Positions 32,301 through 41,464 of a DNA stretch of 64,000 nt are shown one piece after another. The translations under genes were made by a program, and so were the position numbers. The notes under the pieces are model-generated. The model saw only the letters and a list, made by a program, of their open reading frames with translations. It had not been told where the DNA came from and ran no database searches. Source of the DNA: Enoplolaimus lenunculus (taxonomy: Eukaryota > Nematoda > Enoplea > Enoplida > Thoracostomopsidae); NCBI GenBank assembly GCA_030248215.1, contig JASANG010001337.1:186001-250000 (forward strand). Direction: 5' to 3'. How positions within the stretch are numbered: position 1 is the first letter of the stretch; every line of letters starts with the position of its first letter.

Positions 32301-35269
32301 CATGATTTCCTGAGCCCACACCATAATGCTTGCCGCCCATGTATAGAGCATGGCCGGAACAGTAGTATAAGCATGTTTCTAAGTCTAAGCCTAAACCTAA
32401 GCCGCTTATCCGTAAGGACGAGCCTATACCTAAACTTAAGCGTAGGCAAATAAGCTAGTCTAACAGCTTAAGCTTACTTTGTTACAGTCACAGAAAAACG
32501 TTCCGGCCATGTTCTAAACATGGGCCATACTATCAATGTGCACTGCGAAAAATGGTGAGTCCAACTGACTCTCTCCGAAATAGGCTTTTCCTGACTACAC
32601 GAACTGAGTCAAAATTTGACTACGCGAGAGTCAAAATTTGGCTCTGGCGGAGTCGAATTTTGACTCAGTTTGTGTAGTCAGGAAAAGCCTATTTCGGAGA
32701 CAGTCAAAGTTAATAAATTGGCAAAGGTTTACAATTATTTAAATGAAAACAAAAAAATTTCTGGTTGCCAAATTTGACAATATTCAAACTTTGTATACTT
32801 TAAACGTAAATGTCTCGTCATATCGAGGATCGCATGTTCTTGGTTTTGTCTTTGATCGACAATAACTTCTGTTTTCTGGCGTCAAGTAAATTCTAAACAG
32901 TATAAAACTTTTATAATTAATATTTGAAATGAATATTACCTGAATTTTTTCATAAAATATTAATTTTAGCATAAAAACCATTCCGCTTCGTGTTCGCTAA
33001 GCTTACGAGCTTTGTTTCATCACTGTACACTGCAAAAAATGGTGAGTCAAATTGACTCCCTCCGAAATAGGCTCTACGGGACTACACAAACTGAGTCAAA
33101 TTCGACTCCGCCAGAGTCAAACGTGCAACTTAGTGAGTCGAATTTGACTCTGGCGGAGTCGAATTTGACTCAGTGTGTTTAGTCACGTAGAGCCTATTTT
33201 GGAGAGAGTCAATTTCGCTCACCATTCTTACAGTGTATATATTGTCCAGCCGTGTATGTGCCTACCCCTCGTTTTTGTATTTGTTTGTTAACCAGAAACA
33301 GGAAAGACTAAATCTGAAAATCACACCAAATATTGAACTGTTCAAATAATTAGAAATTTCCTTTCAAATAATTTTTGCATTTTTGCATAAGCTAATTTCA
33401 TAAACGGCATGTAAAATGGACGCTTTCATAGACTTTAACTATGATATTTTTGCTTTTCGTTATAAGATTTTTTAAAACGGTGAGCATTCTATTGTTTATT
33501 ACACCGAAAAATTTCTTGTTAGCAAACATTCACTCTAAAACTTAAGTTACAGCTTAACTAAGCTAAATATTAGTGTAAGTAAAACTTAAATGGCTGGATA
33601 TACTTACTAAACTAGAATTTAAGATGTAACTTGTTTGATGCAACTTCCACAGTAACATGCGTATACCAGGTGATTTTTGAGGTGGTAATGTTAGGCACAC
33701 GAAAGCCAAAAAAACTTTAGTATCCTAGACGCTGAAGTTAAAATACTTCAGTGACCATGACACTATCGTCTCAAAAGTCACCTGGTGTACGCATATTATT
33801 ATGAAAGTTGCATTATGCGAGTTTAAGCTGAACTCATTCTCAGTTTGAGTGTTAGATGCAGCCCAGAAACTATTTATCTGCAGGCAATTATACAGTTGTT
33901 TGCCTGAAATCCACTATTCTGTAAGTATGCACACAGCAAAAAATAGTTAGTCAAATTGACTCTCTCCGAAATAGGCTCTACGGGACTACACAAATTGAGT
34001 CAAAATGCGACTCCGGCAGAGTCAAATTCGATTCACTGAGTCGCATGTTTGACTCTGGCGGAGTCGAATTTGACTCAGTTTGTGTAGTCCCGTAGAGCCT
34101 ATTTCGGAGAGAGTCAATTTGACTAATCATTTTTTGCGGTTTTGACCCACAATAAGAAATTTGGTCAAACATATAACAACTTTTAAGTTTGGCATAAGCT
34201 AAAATATGTAAAATTTTAAATGAGTTCAATGGTAAGCTACAAGTTAATTTTGGTTTAACTAGAAAATTAATATAATACTGGCAACTTTGGTTTATGCTTT
34301 ATTCGACTAAACTTTCAGAGAATAAAAGGGTGACTGATAATAATTTCGCCTAACCAGACGAAATCTCGTTTCATTATTCGTTTCCGGCCTGTTATTTAAT
34401 TTTCAATCCATCTGCCGTTGTATATTTGAACTGCACACCCTTATACCTTATGCCAGTCGTTTTCCATGGATTAAATTCATTGCTTTTAGGAATTTACTTT
34501 TATGACATGAGCAGGGTGCAACCGGAATTCCGGTTCCGGTAAAAAATCCGGTATCTTCAACTATCGGGTTTGGGTAATAAATCTGGTATTTTTTCACCTG
34601 GAATTTTCCGGTATTTTTGGTATTGAAAATTTTTCTCAGCCGAAAATTTAAGAAAAATTGGCATGCTATTCTGACTTATTATTCAAAAATTGTCTGAGCG
34701 TATATTGCAAAAATGTTCAATTTTTGCCATACTCCATAATTTATTTACCGTTTCCACATACTGCATTTGTATTTTTTATTTCCCGGTGCCGGCTCCGGTT
34801 CCGGTATATTTTGAACTTTCCGATTCTGGTTCCGGTATTTTATACTTCAGGTTTCACCATGGACATGAGCATTTTGCTGTGAATATAGGTAACATTATGC
34901 GTTGACTAATGAATCAAAATTGCTGTACTGCATTCATTTTCGTCGAGAAACCATTTTCGCAATCTGTCGTTCTCTTATTCACTTCCCCTATCTTATTCGG
35001 ATCACTACAGTACTGTGAAGTTGTTTTTCACCTGACAAACGGATCGCAAGGTGAATTGAACGTTGTTTGAGCATATCGATGAAAGCTATTTTTTCGAGGC
35101 GCTAAATTTCGAATCTTTAACAATATCACAGTCAAAATTTCCGACTCTAAATCGAACGAAACCGAAAACCAAACGCGGCCCAAATGGCCCGGAGGGAAAT
35201 CCAAATGTTCCCCTTCTTCGCCTTGCAGGTACAAATCGGGATTTAAAGTGCCAAGTTGACAATGGGCAG
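29171..35269 (-). CDS. Synaptotagmin-like protein, both C2 domains (N-terminal exons not found)
   Basis: Synaptotagmins bind membranes and SNAREs through two C2 domains (C2A, C2B) and act in vesicle traffic. Six exons, right to left: 35032-35269, 32799-32892, 31727-31909, 30944-31067, 29890-30087 and 29171-29301. All splice sites are GT-AG and all phases fit, giving about 321 residues. C2A shows LGRVWFSVSFDLESEILTV, CDPFVRIYLTPENR, DPRYDETFTFK and LRFVVYDSDASKRRSVAIGH. C2B shows IGELLCSLCYNENLSQMTV, NPVFNESFVFKLP and the typical end LEHWNQALETPTQPILMWHH. Several calcium-ligand aspartates look lost, most clearly the Asp-x-Asp of C2B loop 3, where QLMRLKPERLLGRV stands. C2B probably does not bind calcium. 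The transmembrane N-terminus must lie further upstream or be absent. Family certain, paralogue not assigned. Confidence 0.92.
29334..29393 (+). repeat. Telomere-like hexamer run (CCTAAG)n
   Basis: Seven nearly perfect CCTAAG units in tandem in the last intron of the synaptotagmin-like gene, without recognised MITE ends. Confidence 0.85.
29702..29878. mobile_element. GGTGGCGCTA-ended element next to a C2B exon
   Basis: AAGGTGGCGCTATACTTGTCG near the left and CAACAATATTAGCGCCACTC at the right are inverted. The inside has CCGTCCGGTGCC and its inverse. It abuts the exon at 29890. Confidence 0.65.
29890..30087 (-). CDS. Synaptotagmin-like exon, middle of C2B
   Basis: Acceptor TATTTCAG, donor GTAATG. 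The split codon gives the Asp of a DCCIKV block (DPYVKV in relatives). It carries a Gly/Ser and basic stretch (GSKSGSGGTEKPKKTRTAKR), then NPVFNESFVFKLPSGRL. The donor is less typical, but the phase fits the last exon. An inverted-repeat element ends about 12 bp beyond the exon. Confidence 0.87.
30254..30472 (+). mobile_element. Hexamer MITE, full length
   Basis: GGCCCTTGTATAGAACAGGG and CCTGTTCAATACATGGGCC are inverted. Two CCTAAG blocks are joined by GCGCATGAATGAGCC. In an intron of the synaptotagmin-like gene. Confidence 0.88.
30508..30672 (+). mobile_element. Hexamer MITE, partial
   Basis: GAGGGCCCTAACAGTAGT, then ATAAGCATATTGCTAAGCC, and a right part AATTGGTCTAAAGCTTAAT. Both termini are decayed. 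It lies 35 bp after another copy. Confidence 0.7.
30944..31067 (-). CDS. Synaptotagmin-like exon, start of C2B
   Basis: Acceptor GAATTTCAG, donor GTATGT. It encodes AFQEIGELLCSLCYNENL, then MTVSIIEAKNITARTGNKGF. The first loop-1 Asp of typical C2B domains falls where Thr stands in TARTG, consistent with weak or no calcium binding. Confidence 0.9.
31150..31375. mobile_element. CATTTGAGAAT repeat
   Basis: TCCATATTCTCAAATGCATA and CACACATTTGAGAATAAGG are inverted; both inner TATCACCAGTTAG and TATCACCAACTGG blocks are present. In an intron of the synaptotagmin-like gene. Confidence 0.85.
31479..31704 (-). mobile_element. Hexamer MITE, full length, close to a splice donor
   Basis: GCCCATGTATAGAACAGGGG and GTTCTATACATGGGCC are inverted. 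AAAAACAG is repeated outside both ends. Long TTAGGC runs occur in two blocks. The element ends about 22 bp from the C2A exon donor. Confidence 0.92.
31727..31909 (-). CDS. Synaptotagmin-like exon, end of C2A
   Basis: Sixty-one codons, phase 0 at both ends, acceptor ATTGCAG and donor GTAAAG. It holds the C2A loop 3 region (VVYDSDASKRRSVAIGHAL) and the domain end, which closes with YVDLNKGESE. A hexamer-MITE copy ends only about 22 bp from the donor. Confidence 0.9.
32335..32526 (+). mobile_element. Hexamer MITE
   Basis: GCCCATGTATAGAGCATGG and CATGTTCTAAACATGGGCC are inverted; hexamers are diverged. A GAGTC-palindrome element begins 15 bp later. Confidence 0.85.
32541..32709. mobile_element. 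GAGTC-palindrome element, right tip lost
   Basis: CACTGCGAAAAATGGTGAG, then opposed TTTTCCTGACTACACGAAC and GTTTGTGTAGTCAGGAAAAG arms; it stops before the terminal repeat. In an intron of the synaptotagmin-like gene. Confidence 0.85.
32799..32892 (-). CDS. Synaptotagmin-like exon, middle of C2A
   Basis: A 94-bp exon. Acceptor CTGTTTAG completes the Arg of CDPFVR; it encodes IYLTPENRSYCRSKTKPRT, then CDPRYDETFTFK, and leaves through donor GTATAC in phase 0. The DPxxxETFTF pattern is typical of C2 domains. Confidence 0.9.
33028..33235. mobile_element. GAGTC-palindrome element, full length, TA flanks
   Basis: A 208-bp near-perfect palindrome from CACTGCAAAAAATGGTGAG to CACCATTCTTACAGTG, flanked by TA on both sides, consistent with a Tc1/mariner-type MITE. 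Confidence 0.9.
33640..33812. mobile_element. Inverted-repeat element (about 173 bp)
   Basis: GCAACTTCCACAGTAACATG, then CGTATACCAGGTGATTTTTG, are matched in inverse by CAAAAGTCACCTGGTGTACG and ATGAAAGTTGC at the right. Confidence 0.85.
33932..34142. mobile_element. GAGTC-palindrome element
   Basis: Both arms are present: CTACGGGACTACACAAATTG and GTTTGTGTAGTCCCGTAGAG. Ends CACAGCAAAAAATAG and TTTTTTGCGG are slightly decayed. Confidence 0.87.
34320..35009. mobile_element. CCCGAATAAGAG element split by a CCGG-rich hAT-like MITE
   Basis: The left part (TTATTCGTTTCCGGCCTGTT, TATTTAATTTTCAATCC) is old. The right end is CTTATTCGGATCACTACAG followed by TA. Its end lies about 22 bp from the donor of the first C2A exon. 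Confidence 0.7.
34512..34861. mobile_element. CCGG-rich hAT-like MITE with perfect 8-bp duplication
   Basis: CAGGGTGCAACCGGAATTCC at the left, AGGTTTCACCATG at the right, GACATGAG exactly on both sides (34504-34511, 34862-34869). Full of CCGGT/ACCGG words. Confidence 0.9.
35032..35269 (-). CDS. Synaptotagmin-like exon, linker and start of C2A
   Basis: Acceptor TTTATAG, donor GTGAAA. It encodes LNPDLYLQGEEGEHLDFPPG, the usual pre-C2A linker style, then the first strands of C2A and CDPFVR at the end of loop 1. It starts with two bases of a split codon, so at least one more upstream exon exists. Confidence 0.88.
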
Positions 35270-35388
35270 CTATAAATAATGTAAAATTTGTAAAGTTGAA
35301 ACGCCTACGATACGTATTTCAACTACAAATGTAGATTTTCTTTGCTTAAAAGAAGAACATCGTAATAGTAGCTATGCACACTAAGTAA

Positions 35389-35884
35389 ATTGTCTTGTAT
35401 TCAAGAGTCCGAAATTTAAGACAATTATGTCTTGATTCAGACTCCAGACATATATCTTGAATTCGAAACTTATATTTCTTAAATTTTTCATAAATGTTGG
35501 TCTAAAATGTTTCTCACTTGAATATCTTAAATGTAATACTTTGTTTTATGAACGATTTAGAAAAATATTTCTGAAATATAAGACAATTATGTCTGAAATA
35601 AAACACAAAAATTTGCCATGGAAACCGACTCCAAAATTGGGGGATAAAGCTCAATTTAATACCCTAATTTTACAACCTAAGATACGTACGTCAAAGACGT
35701 GAACTTAGGTTGGGGGAGACCGAGCTCAACCCGAAATATCTTTGAAATTTGATTTTTTATATACACGCTTAAGAATATAAACGGATCAACTTTTTTTAAC
35801 ATGTAAAAATAAGAAAGTTATTTCTTGAATATAAGACAACTATTTCTTGAAAGAAAGAAATTTTTGTCATTAATTGGCAGTACC
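35389..35884. repeat. AAGACAATTATGTCTT-type repeat region
   Basis: Several words such as TTAAGACAATTATGTCTTG, ATAAGACAATTATGTCTG and ATTTCTTGAAAGAAAG recur, and TTGAATATAA is found again after the MITE at 36.23 kb. It looks like one older element interrupted by the CAAGAGTG MITE. Confidence 0.5.
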
Positions 35885-36223
35885 AAGAGTGGATGATCAC
35901 TCTAACAAGAGTGTGCAACTGGGTACATTCTGTGTATTAAAGAATGTACCGGCACGCGTTGCGTTTTTGGCCTTCCCCCCCTCATTTTGGGGGGGTTAAT
36001 TTTACGTTAATTTTACACATGTATCCGCCAGCCAACACCGAAAATATAATCGGACCACATTTTAGTATATACCATAGCACATGAATTTCAACATCGATGG
36101 AGATTTTGACCCCCCCCCCCAAATACGGGGGGTAAGCCAAAAATGCAACGGGCGCTGGGTACATTTTTTCTACATAGAATGTACCCAGTTGCATACTCTT
36201 GTTAAAGGGTATCATGCACTCTT
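35885..36223. mobile_element. CAAGAGTG-family MITE with 9-bp direct repeat flanks
   Basis: 339 bp, ends AAGAGTGGATGATCAC and ATCATGCACTCTT. GGCAGTACC stands directly on both sides (35876-35884 and 36224-36232). This sets the target duplication at 8-9 bp. It sits inside another repeat rich in AAGACAATTATGTCTTG-type words. Confidence 0.9.
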
Positions 36224-36594
36224 GGCAGTACCAATTACTTGAATATAATACATTTATGTTTAACCCTTCAAGAAACAAATTTCTAGAGCAAAGTAGGAGT
36301 CTTGAAATTTTAAAGACATTTTATTTTGTGTGTGGAGACTTCTTCAGGGCTCTACACGGTCATAATATTCTTCCCACGGGTTTTACAATTTTTTCAAACG
36401 ACAACACAAAAATATTCATAGCGTAACCACCTTTGATCTAAAATGTTTTTAGGCCTCTGCCTCAGAGTAACCTAAGGTTTGAGACAAGTATTGAACCTAA
36501 AGAAAAAATAAGTGTTTAATATTTATTTCCAACTCAATAATAGGCAGAGGGTCCTTATCAGAGGTGTAGGCCTTATTATGGTGGTATTTGTTTT

Positions 36595-36970
36595 GGCCGG
36601 CGGAAAAACCGACCAGTGATACTTTTTTAGTAGCATCACATTAGCCTGAGCGTATTCCTAAACCTAAATCAAAGTTTGAGCACAAAGACAAATTAATCGC
36701 CTAATGTATATCCTGTTGCCTGCAAAACGGGTGAGATTAGACGACCATAAAGCGTTCACAAAAGTTAGCTGGTGTAAAAATGATGTGGTGAGATTTGCAT
36801 ACCAGGGCAATTCAAGAGTTACGCTCTTTGAGAACAAGCTAATTCCGATACGTCAAGGGTATACTGTTCTATTAAGCGTATAGTCTTTAAACTAAATCAA
36901 AGTCGAATCCGAAATATAAAAAGTTAGTCTAAAACCTGCTCTACTGTTGTCATTTGAGTAGCAAACGAGA
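36595..36970 (+). repeat. Two decayed hexamer-MITE remnants
   Basis: GAGCGTATTCCTAAACC near 36650 and AAAGTTAGTCTAAAACC near 36920 follow family order. The rest is unrecognised. They lie just downstream of the 37-kb gene. Confidence 0.4.
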
Positions 36971-36975
36971 CGACC

Positions 36976-39105
36976 TTAAACGTTGGGAACGAAAAATGAC
37001 TTACACAATTTCGGAACATATCTCAGCGAATCCGGTGACGGTAATTCAATCCAGGTCCGGTCAGCCGGATACGAAAACGATGACCTAAAGTTGACTAAAT
37101 CGTAAAAACTATTCGGACAAGTTAGCGATAAATTTTCGCCAAGTAACGCTGTACTCGCTACAGAACAAGACCGTTGCGGTGTTGCCGGTATGTTATTGCT
37201 AAATTGTTGCCGAATTGCAGTTTTCAATTTGCAATTATTTGCACTTGCTGTTGGCGTTGTTGTTGTTGGTGTTGTTGTTGGTGTTGTTGTTGGTCTTGCT
37301 GGTTCTGAAATTTGTGTAAACAACGAATGCCGACTGGACGAGGTATACGAATGAGATATAGTTTTAGGGCAATTATCATGTATTATTGGGTCACGAATAT
37401 CAGATACTGTCGCTCTATGGGTAATTAAGTTAGGTTCTCGGGCATAAAACGTGTCTCTGGGTGAAATTGTCGGAACAGTATTACTTGAAGACGGCTTCAA
37501 AAGTGATGCTAACGATTCAGGATGGGATACAATTTGTCGGACCGCTTGTAATCCTACATCCAGGTACGATGGAGACGAACTTATTTGTTGACACGGTAAA
37601 TCATCTTCACTGTCTTGTGTTGTTTGAGTTGTAGGGCTGTGAACTGATATTTCAGGGGGCGCTGTAATACGACCGTCGTCGCTGGGGAAAATTCGTGGGT
37701 CGATATCGGTTTGAAGTACTATAGTTTCATCAAAGCTTGCGCTATTACGAGCCGTTATGATCGATTGTGCGCGTAGTAATTCATCAGGATGGTCTTCTGA
37801 AACCAGAATAGCAAACGCAGTGTAAATAGCTGCTGAACAGTGGTACTAAGTTAAACCGCACCATATAGATCCCTTCACGAAAATTTCAGCTCCGGATGCG
37901 GCGGGGTTCGAACCCACGACGTACGGATTATCGGTCCGCTGCTCCCAGAAAGTGTATATAGTAATTCGAATCAGATGTACCACACTTATATATATATTGC
38001 TAGCTTACTATACGGTGTTTGGCATTACCCAACTGTGTCACTCAACAAATCTGCTTATACAATTACTGTTATCGTCGACTACGTCCATACCGTATACACT
38101 GTAAATTTCAGTGAGTTGATTTTAACTCAGAATGAGTTGAATCACTCAGTCTGAGTTAGGACTATCAGAACTCAGAATTTTGAGTTGATTCAATTCATTC
38201 TGAGTTAATTAACCAACTCACCCAGAGTCAACTCAACTCAGATTGAAAATCACATCAACTCAGAGTGAGTTAACGTTTACTGGTATTAAGTCAGAAATAA
38301 CCAACTCGCTAGCTGAATTGATTAATCAACTCATTTGAATTTACAGTGTACTATCCACACTGCAAAAAATTCTGAGTCAAAAATAGGCTCTACGGGGCTA
38401 CACAAACTGAGTCAAATTCGACTCCGCCAGAGTCAAACATGCGACTCAGTGAATCGAATTTGACTCTGGCGGAGTCGAATTTTGACTCAATTTGTGCAGT
38501 CCCGTTGAGCCTATTTGGGAGAGAGTCACTTTGACTCACCATTTTTTGCTGTGCAAGTTTCTGGTGCTCAAAGCTTTACAAATTTTTTATCTGCACTTTT
38601 TATTGTTTTAGATCGTTTTCGACTTTGCTATCGCGTCGACTCCCGAGTACTCGCGAACAGTGTCCCAACTACTGATGGGCATCGGATATTTTTTCATATC
38701 TGGATATCCGGCAATTCTTGCCGGATATTTATCCGGATATCCAGACATCCGGATATCCGGTGCCCATCTATAGTCCCAACTGTGCTGTTTTTGCTTACCT
38801 ATCAAAACAATTGATGGGAGGCTGGCAGACGATGGTTCCGGAGAAAATCCCTGCCGTAAGTCACTACTTGCAGATGGACATTCTGGAGAGCTGTGTTTGT
38901 GACTTGCTTTCAATACTGACCGGTTGATCAAATATGTAATTGGCCCTTTTTTGCCCGCTGTTGTCGTCTTCGACGTCTGCAAATGACCGTTTGGGTGTAT
39001 TGGAACTTCTGTTGTCGCTCGTACGCTGTCTCGCTTTGATACTGCTGTATGATCTGTGGTGGCACTGCGTAGCAAATTGCAAAACATACTTGTTAATGAT
39101 TGCAT
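36976..39105 (-). CDS. Two-exon gene, unrecognised 375-residue Ser/Thr-rich protein
   Basis: Exon 1 is 38799-39105 (ATG at its right end); exon 2 is 36976-37796. Donor GTAAGC and acceptor GGTTTCAG join in phase 1 (G + AA gives Glu), producing ...SASLPSIVLI-E-DHPDELLRAQ... and a natural stop. I do not recognise the family. There is no signal peptide or membrane segment. The N-terminal part is Ser/Thr-rich with KKGPITYLINRSVLKAS; then follows an acidic part (FPSDDGRITAPPE, TTQDSEDD), a run of Pro and Thr (ARPTTTPTTTPTTTT) and an end with SLRYVPKLCKSFFVPNV. It looks like a disordered cytosolic or nuclear protein. More 5' exons are possible, because the frame stays open a little upstream of the ATG. 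The 1002-bp intron is about two-thirds mobile-element DNA. The exon pairing is well supported; the function is unknown. Confidence 0.75.
37843..37965 (-). mobile_element. tRNA-like SINE in the intron of the 37-kb gene
   Basis: On the - strand CGGACCGATAATCCG can form an anticodon stem with a 7-base loop reading GAT (Ile). A clear B box, GTGGGTTCGAACCCC, follows. U33 of the loop is replaced by C and the A box is unclear, so this is a SINE or tRNA fossil, not a working tRNA. Confidence 0.6.
38097..38348. mobile_element. AACTCA-palindrome MITE (252 bp, TA flanks)
   Basis: CACTGTAAATTTCAGTGAG at the left and CATTTGAATTTACAGTG at the right; the interior is a long imperfect palindrome of AACTCAGA/TCTGAGTT words. 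TA on both sides. Confidence 0.88.
38358..38553. mobile_element. GAGTC-palindrome element in the intron of the 37-kb gene
   Basis: Runs from CACTGCAAAAAATTCTGAG to CACCATTTTTTGCTGTG, with both arms and central CATGCGACTCAGTGAATCG. Confidence 0.9.
38670..38772. mobile_element. ATCCGG-rich hAT-like mini-element (103 bp)
   Basis: TACTGATGGGCATCGGATAT and ATATCCGGTGCCCATCTATA are inverted. GTCCCAAC is exactly repeated on both sides (38662-38669, 38773-38780), giving a clean 8-bp duplication. It stands 26 bp from the exon 1 donor of the 37-kb gene. Confidence 0.9.
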
Positions 39106-39228
39106 GATGTATGCTTTTGGTTTGTTTCTTTTATTTTTAATGCATCCTTAAAGTTAATATTATATGCTATTTGTATTTTAAATGTTTCGAAATTTTAAGG
39201 TAAAAACATTTTTAGCGTTTTGAACACA

Positions 39229-39586
39229 TTGGCTGTGTTTCTGAAATCTGAAGTCTTTACTTAAGTTGTACTTAAGTAATTACTTGTAGCCTACTTAACT
39301 TTTCGAACAAAAATATATAAATGCCAAACGCGAGCCACTGTCATAACTAAATAGCATTAGTTGTGTTTTATATGAAAGAGACACCATGAGTCTACAATTT
39401 CAGTTAGACCAATGTTAGTATGTATGAGCTGTTATTCTGTAATACGTCAAAATTTGTCAGCGACTTAAGTATTTACTTTAGTCAGATTTTAACAACAACA
39501 ACAAATTGGTTAAGTAAAGTTGCTTAGCACGTACTAAGTACTTAAAGTCGTACTTAAGAACGGTTTCAGACACACAACCAATGTGT
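39229..39586. mobile_element. Inverted-repeat element, ends CATTGGCTGTGTTTCTGAAA
   Basis: CATTGGCTGTGTTTCTGAAA and TTTCAGACACACAACCAATG are inverted; ACTTAAGTA words follow inside on both sides. It lies just upstream of the 37-kb gene. Confidence 0.87.
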
Positions 39587-39936
39587 CAAGTAAAATATAT
39601 TTGCTAGAATGCTTTGTGCAATTGACTACGCGTGACTAAAATGCTACAAGACCAGCCCTCTAGGGATGTTTTAATATCTTATAACTTTTAATGTTAGCTT
39701 TAGTTTTTGAGATGAATAATTACAAATTACACCCCTGAGTGAATTGATCAATCGAAACTATAGAAGGAAGGTGTTGAAAATATTGTTTAAGATAGCACCT
39801 GCTTTGGCCAGTTATACAAAATTCCTAGATGTCCAGTTCAAATTTTAGCATAACAGCTAACTATTTGTATCGTAGGGTTAAGAACTAAAACGGGCAAAAT
39901 CGCGCTGAGGGTGACGCGAACGGCTACGGACATCTT

Positions 39937-40144
39937 GGTTCGTGAACGGGGCCGGATCGTCGTCCTGCGGGGCTGTAATAGTGACAGTCTAAGATTTAGA
40001 CTATCTTTTTTGCATAGCTTCATGCTCAGACTTAGGCTTTAGGAATAGGCTCATCCTTACGCTAAGGCTTCGGATTGCGCTTTGGCTTAGACTTAGGAAT
40101 ATGCTTTATACACTACTGTTCCAGTCCTGCTCTATAAATGGGCC
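39937..40144 (-). mobile_element. Hexamer MITE
   Basis: GGTTCGTGAACGGGGCCGG and CCTGCTCTATAAATGGGCC are diverged inverted ends. GACATCTT is exactly repeated on both sides (39929-39936, 40145-40152). Confidence 0.87.
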
Positions 40145-40358
40145 GACATCTTTGCACCCTCCTGACCCGAAAAGGTTCGCCATCATAAAAAGGTTTCTAT
40201 GTTTGTAGAATTTTCTTTGCAATCTTGAGAAACGCTTTTATCCCTTCTGTTATTAGAATTCGTGTTTGCTATGCAGCAACTGCGCCCAATAGGCTGAGTC
40301 TGAATAGTACAAGCTTACATAGATTTGTTGTATTAAGAGACATATTTGATTAAAATTG

Positions 40359-40751
40359 CAGGGGCGTACCGAGAAGGGTTGCAAGGGGACCGCGGCACCC
40401 CTCCCAATCGGAATCAGATCGTCCTTTATAATTTGCATTAAGTATAAAAATCACACTTAGTTTTTCAGTTTTCGAAAAATTTCGCTGTGATGCTCTTTAC
40501 AGGAAAACATAATAGTCAAATTCCCCATCCTAATCAGCTCAAAACTAAATATAATAAAGTTGTGCAAAGCTTTGCTGTAATGAATGTTACACAAGTACTT
40601 AACTTGACCGGGGGTGTTCCGTTTGGTGATTTAGACCCCACAGTTCAGTGATGAAGAAACGTTTTGAAACTATTACAGAGGGATTTCATACTGAACCAAT
40701 TCAGTTCCTCGCTCGCTTGCGCCTCCATCCAAATTGTTCGGTGCGCCACTG
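40359..40751. mobile_element. hAT-like non-autonomous element, perfect 8-bp duplication
   Basis: CAGGGGCGTACCGA and TCGGTGCGCCACTG are inverted. TAAAATTG is exactly repeated on both sides (40351-40358, 40752-40759). 393 bp, no coding capacity seen. Confidence 0.93.
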
Positions 40752-40785
40752 TAAAATTGTAGTTATATACGTCGCAGCCCAGGTC

Positions 40786-41146
40786 GTAATTCAGCCCAAT
40801 TCCGAATTGGGATAGTCCAAAGCTGAATTATGACTTGCGCTAGCCTAAAGCGGAATTATGTCTAATAAAGCTGCGCGGTTTGTGATTGGTTACTTAATAG
40901 ACGTAATCCAGTGCGATTCCACTTTGCTTTAGTGAAACAAACTGTTTTTGGAACCAAACAGGTAGCGATTACTTAACCAATCAGAAAAGAGTATCTGTAT
41001 CAGCGAATCGTATTTCAGTATGGCATTACGGTAGCAACCAATCACAAGGCGTGTACTTGTAGCAGAGCAATTACACCATAAACTAGCTCAAGTCGTAATT
41101 CCGCGCCGGACTAGGACAATTTGGAATTGGGCTGAATTACGAATTT
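40786..41146. mobile_element. Inverted-repeat element, ends CGTAATTCAGCCCAATTCC
   Basis: TCGTAATTCAGCCCAATTCC at the left is matched in inverse by GGAATTGGGCTGAATTACGA at the right, and the match continues inward. 361 bp, in tandem with the previous element. Confidence 0.88.
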
Positions 41147-41464
41147 TAAAGTGTAAAAATCGAAACGGTTTCTTAACGTTCAAAACTAAAATCAGACACA
41201 ACAGTTTTTATGATAGAAAAGTTTGGTAAAGCACTTGATGAGATTATTTAAATTGCTCAGTTAAATTATAAAAAACAATCGAAAAAGTGTTGCTAAAATT
41301 TTTGTTCTAATAGCTTCATTTCGGATAAATTTTGACAACTCAAATAAACAACACAAAATGTAAGCAATGGTTAAATATTTAACTTTTCTACCTGGTGCTG
41401 CTAGACACACAGCTATGAAACCGCAGTAAAGCGTAACCAATCAGCTTTGAATTGGAGTATGCAA

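Noticed and set aside
35982-36278. 98-codon - strand frame
   Set aside because: It lies almost wholly inside the CAAGAGTG MITE.
37896-37950. Functional tRNA-Ile gene
   Set aside because: The B box and anticodon-like loop are there, but U33, the A box and a paired acceptor stem are missing.
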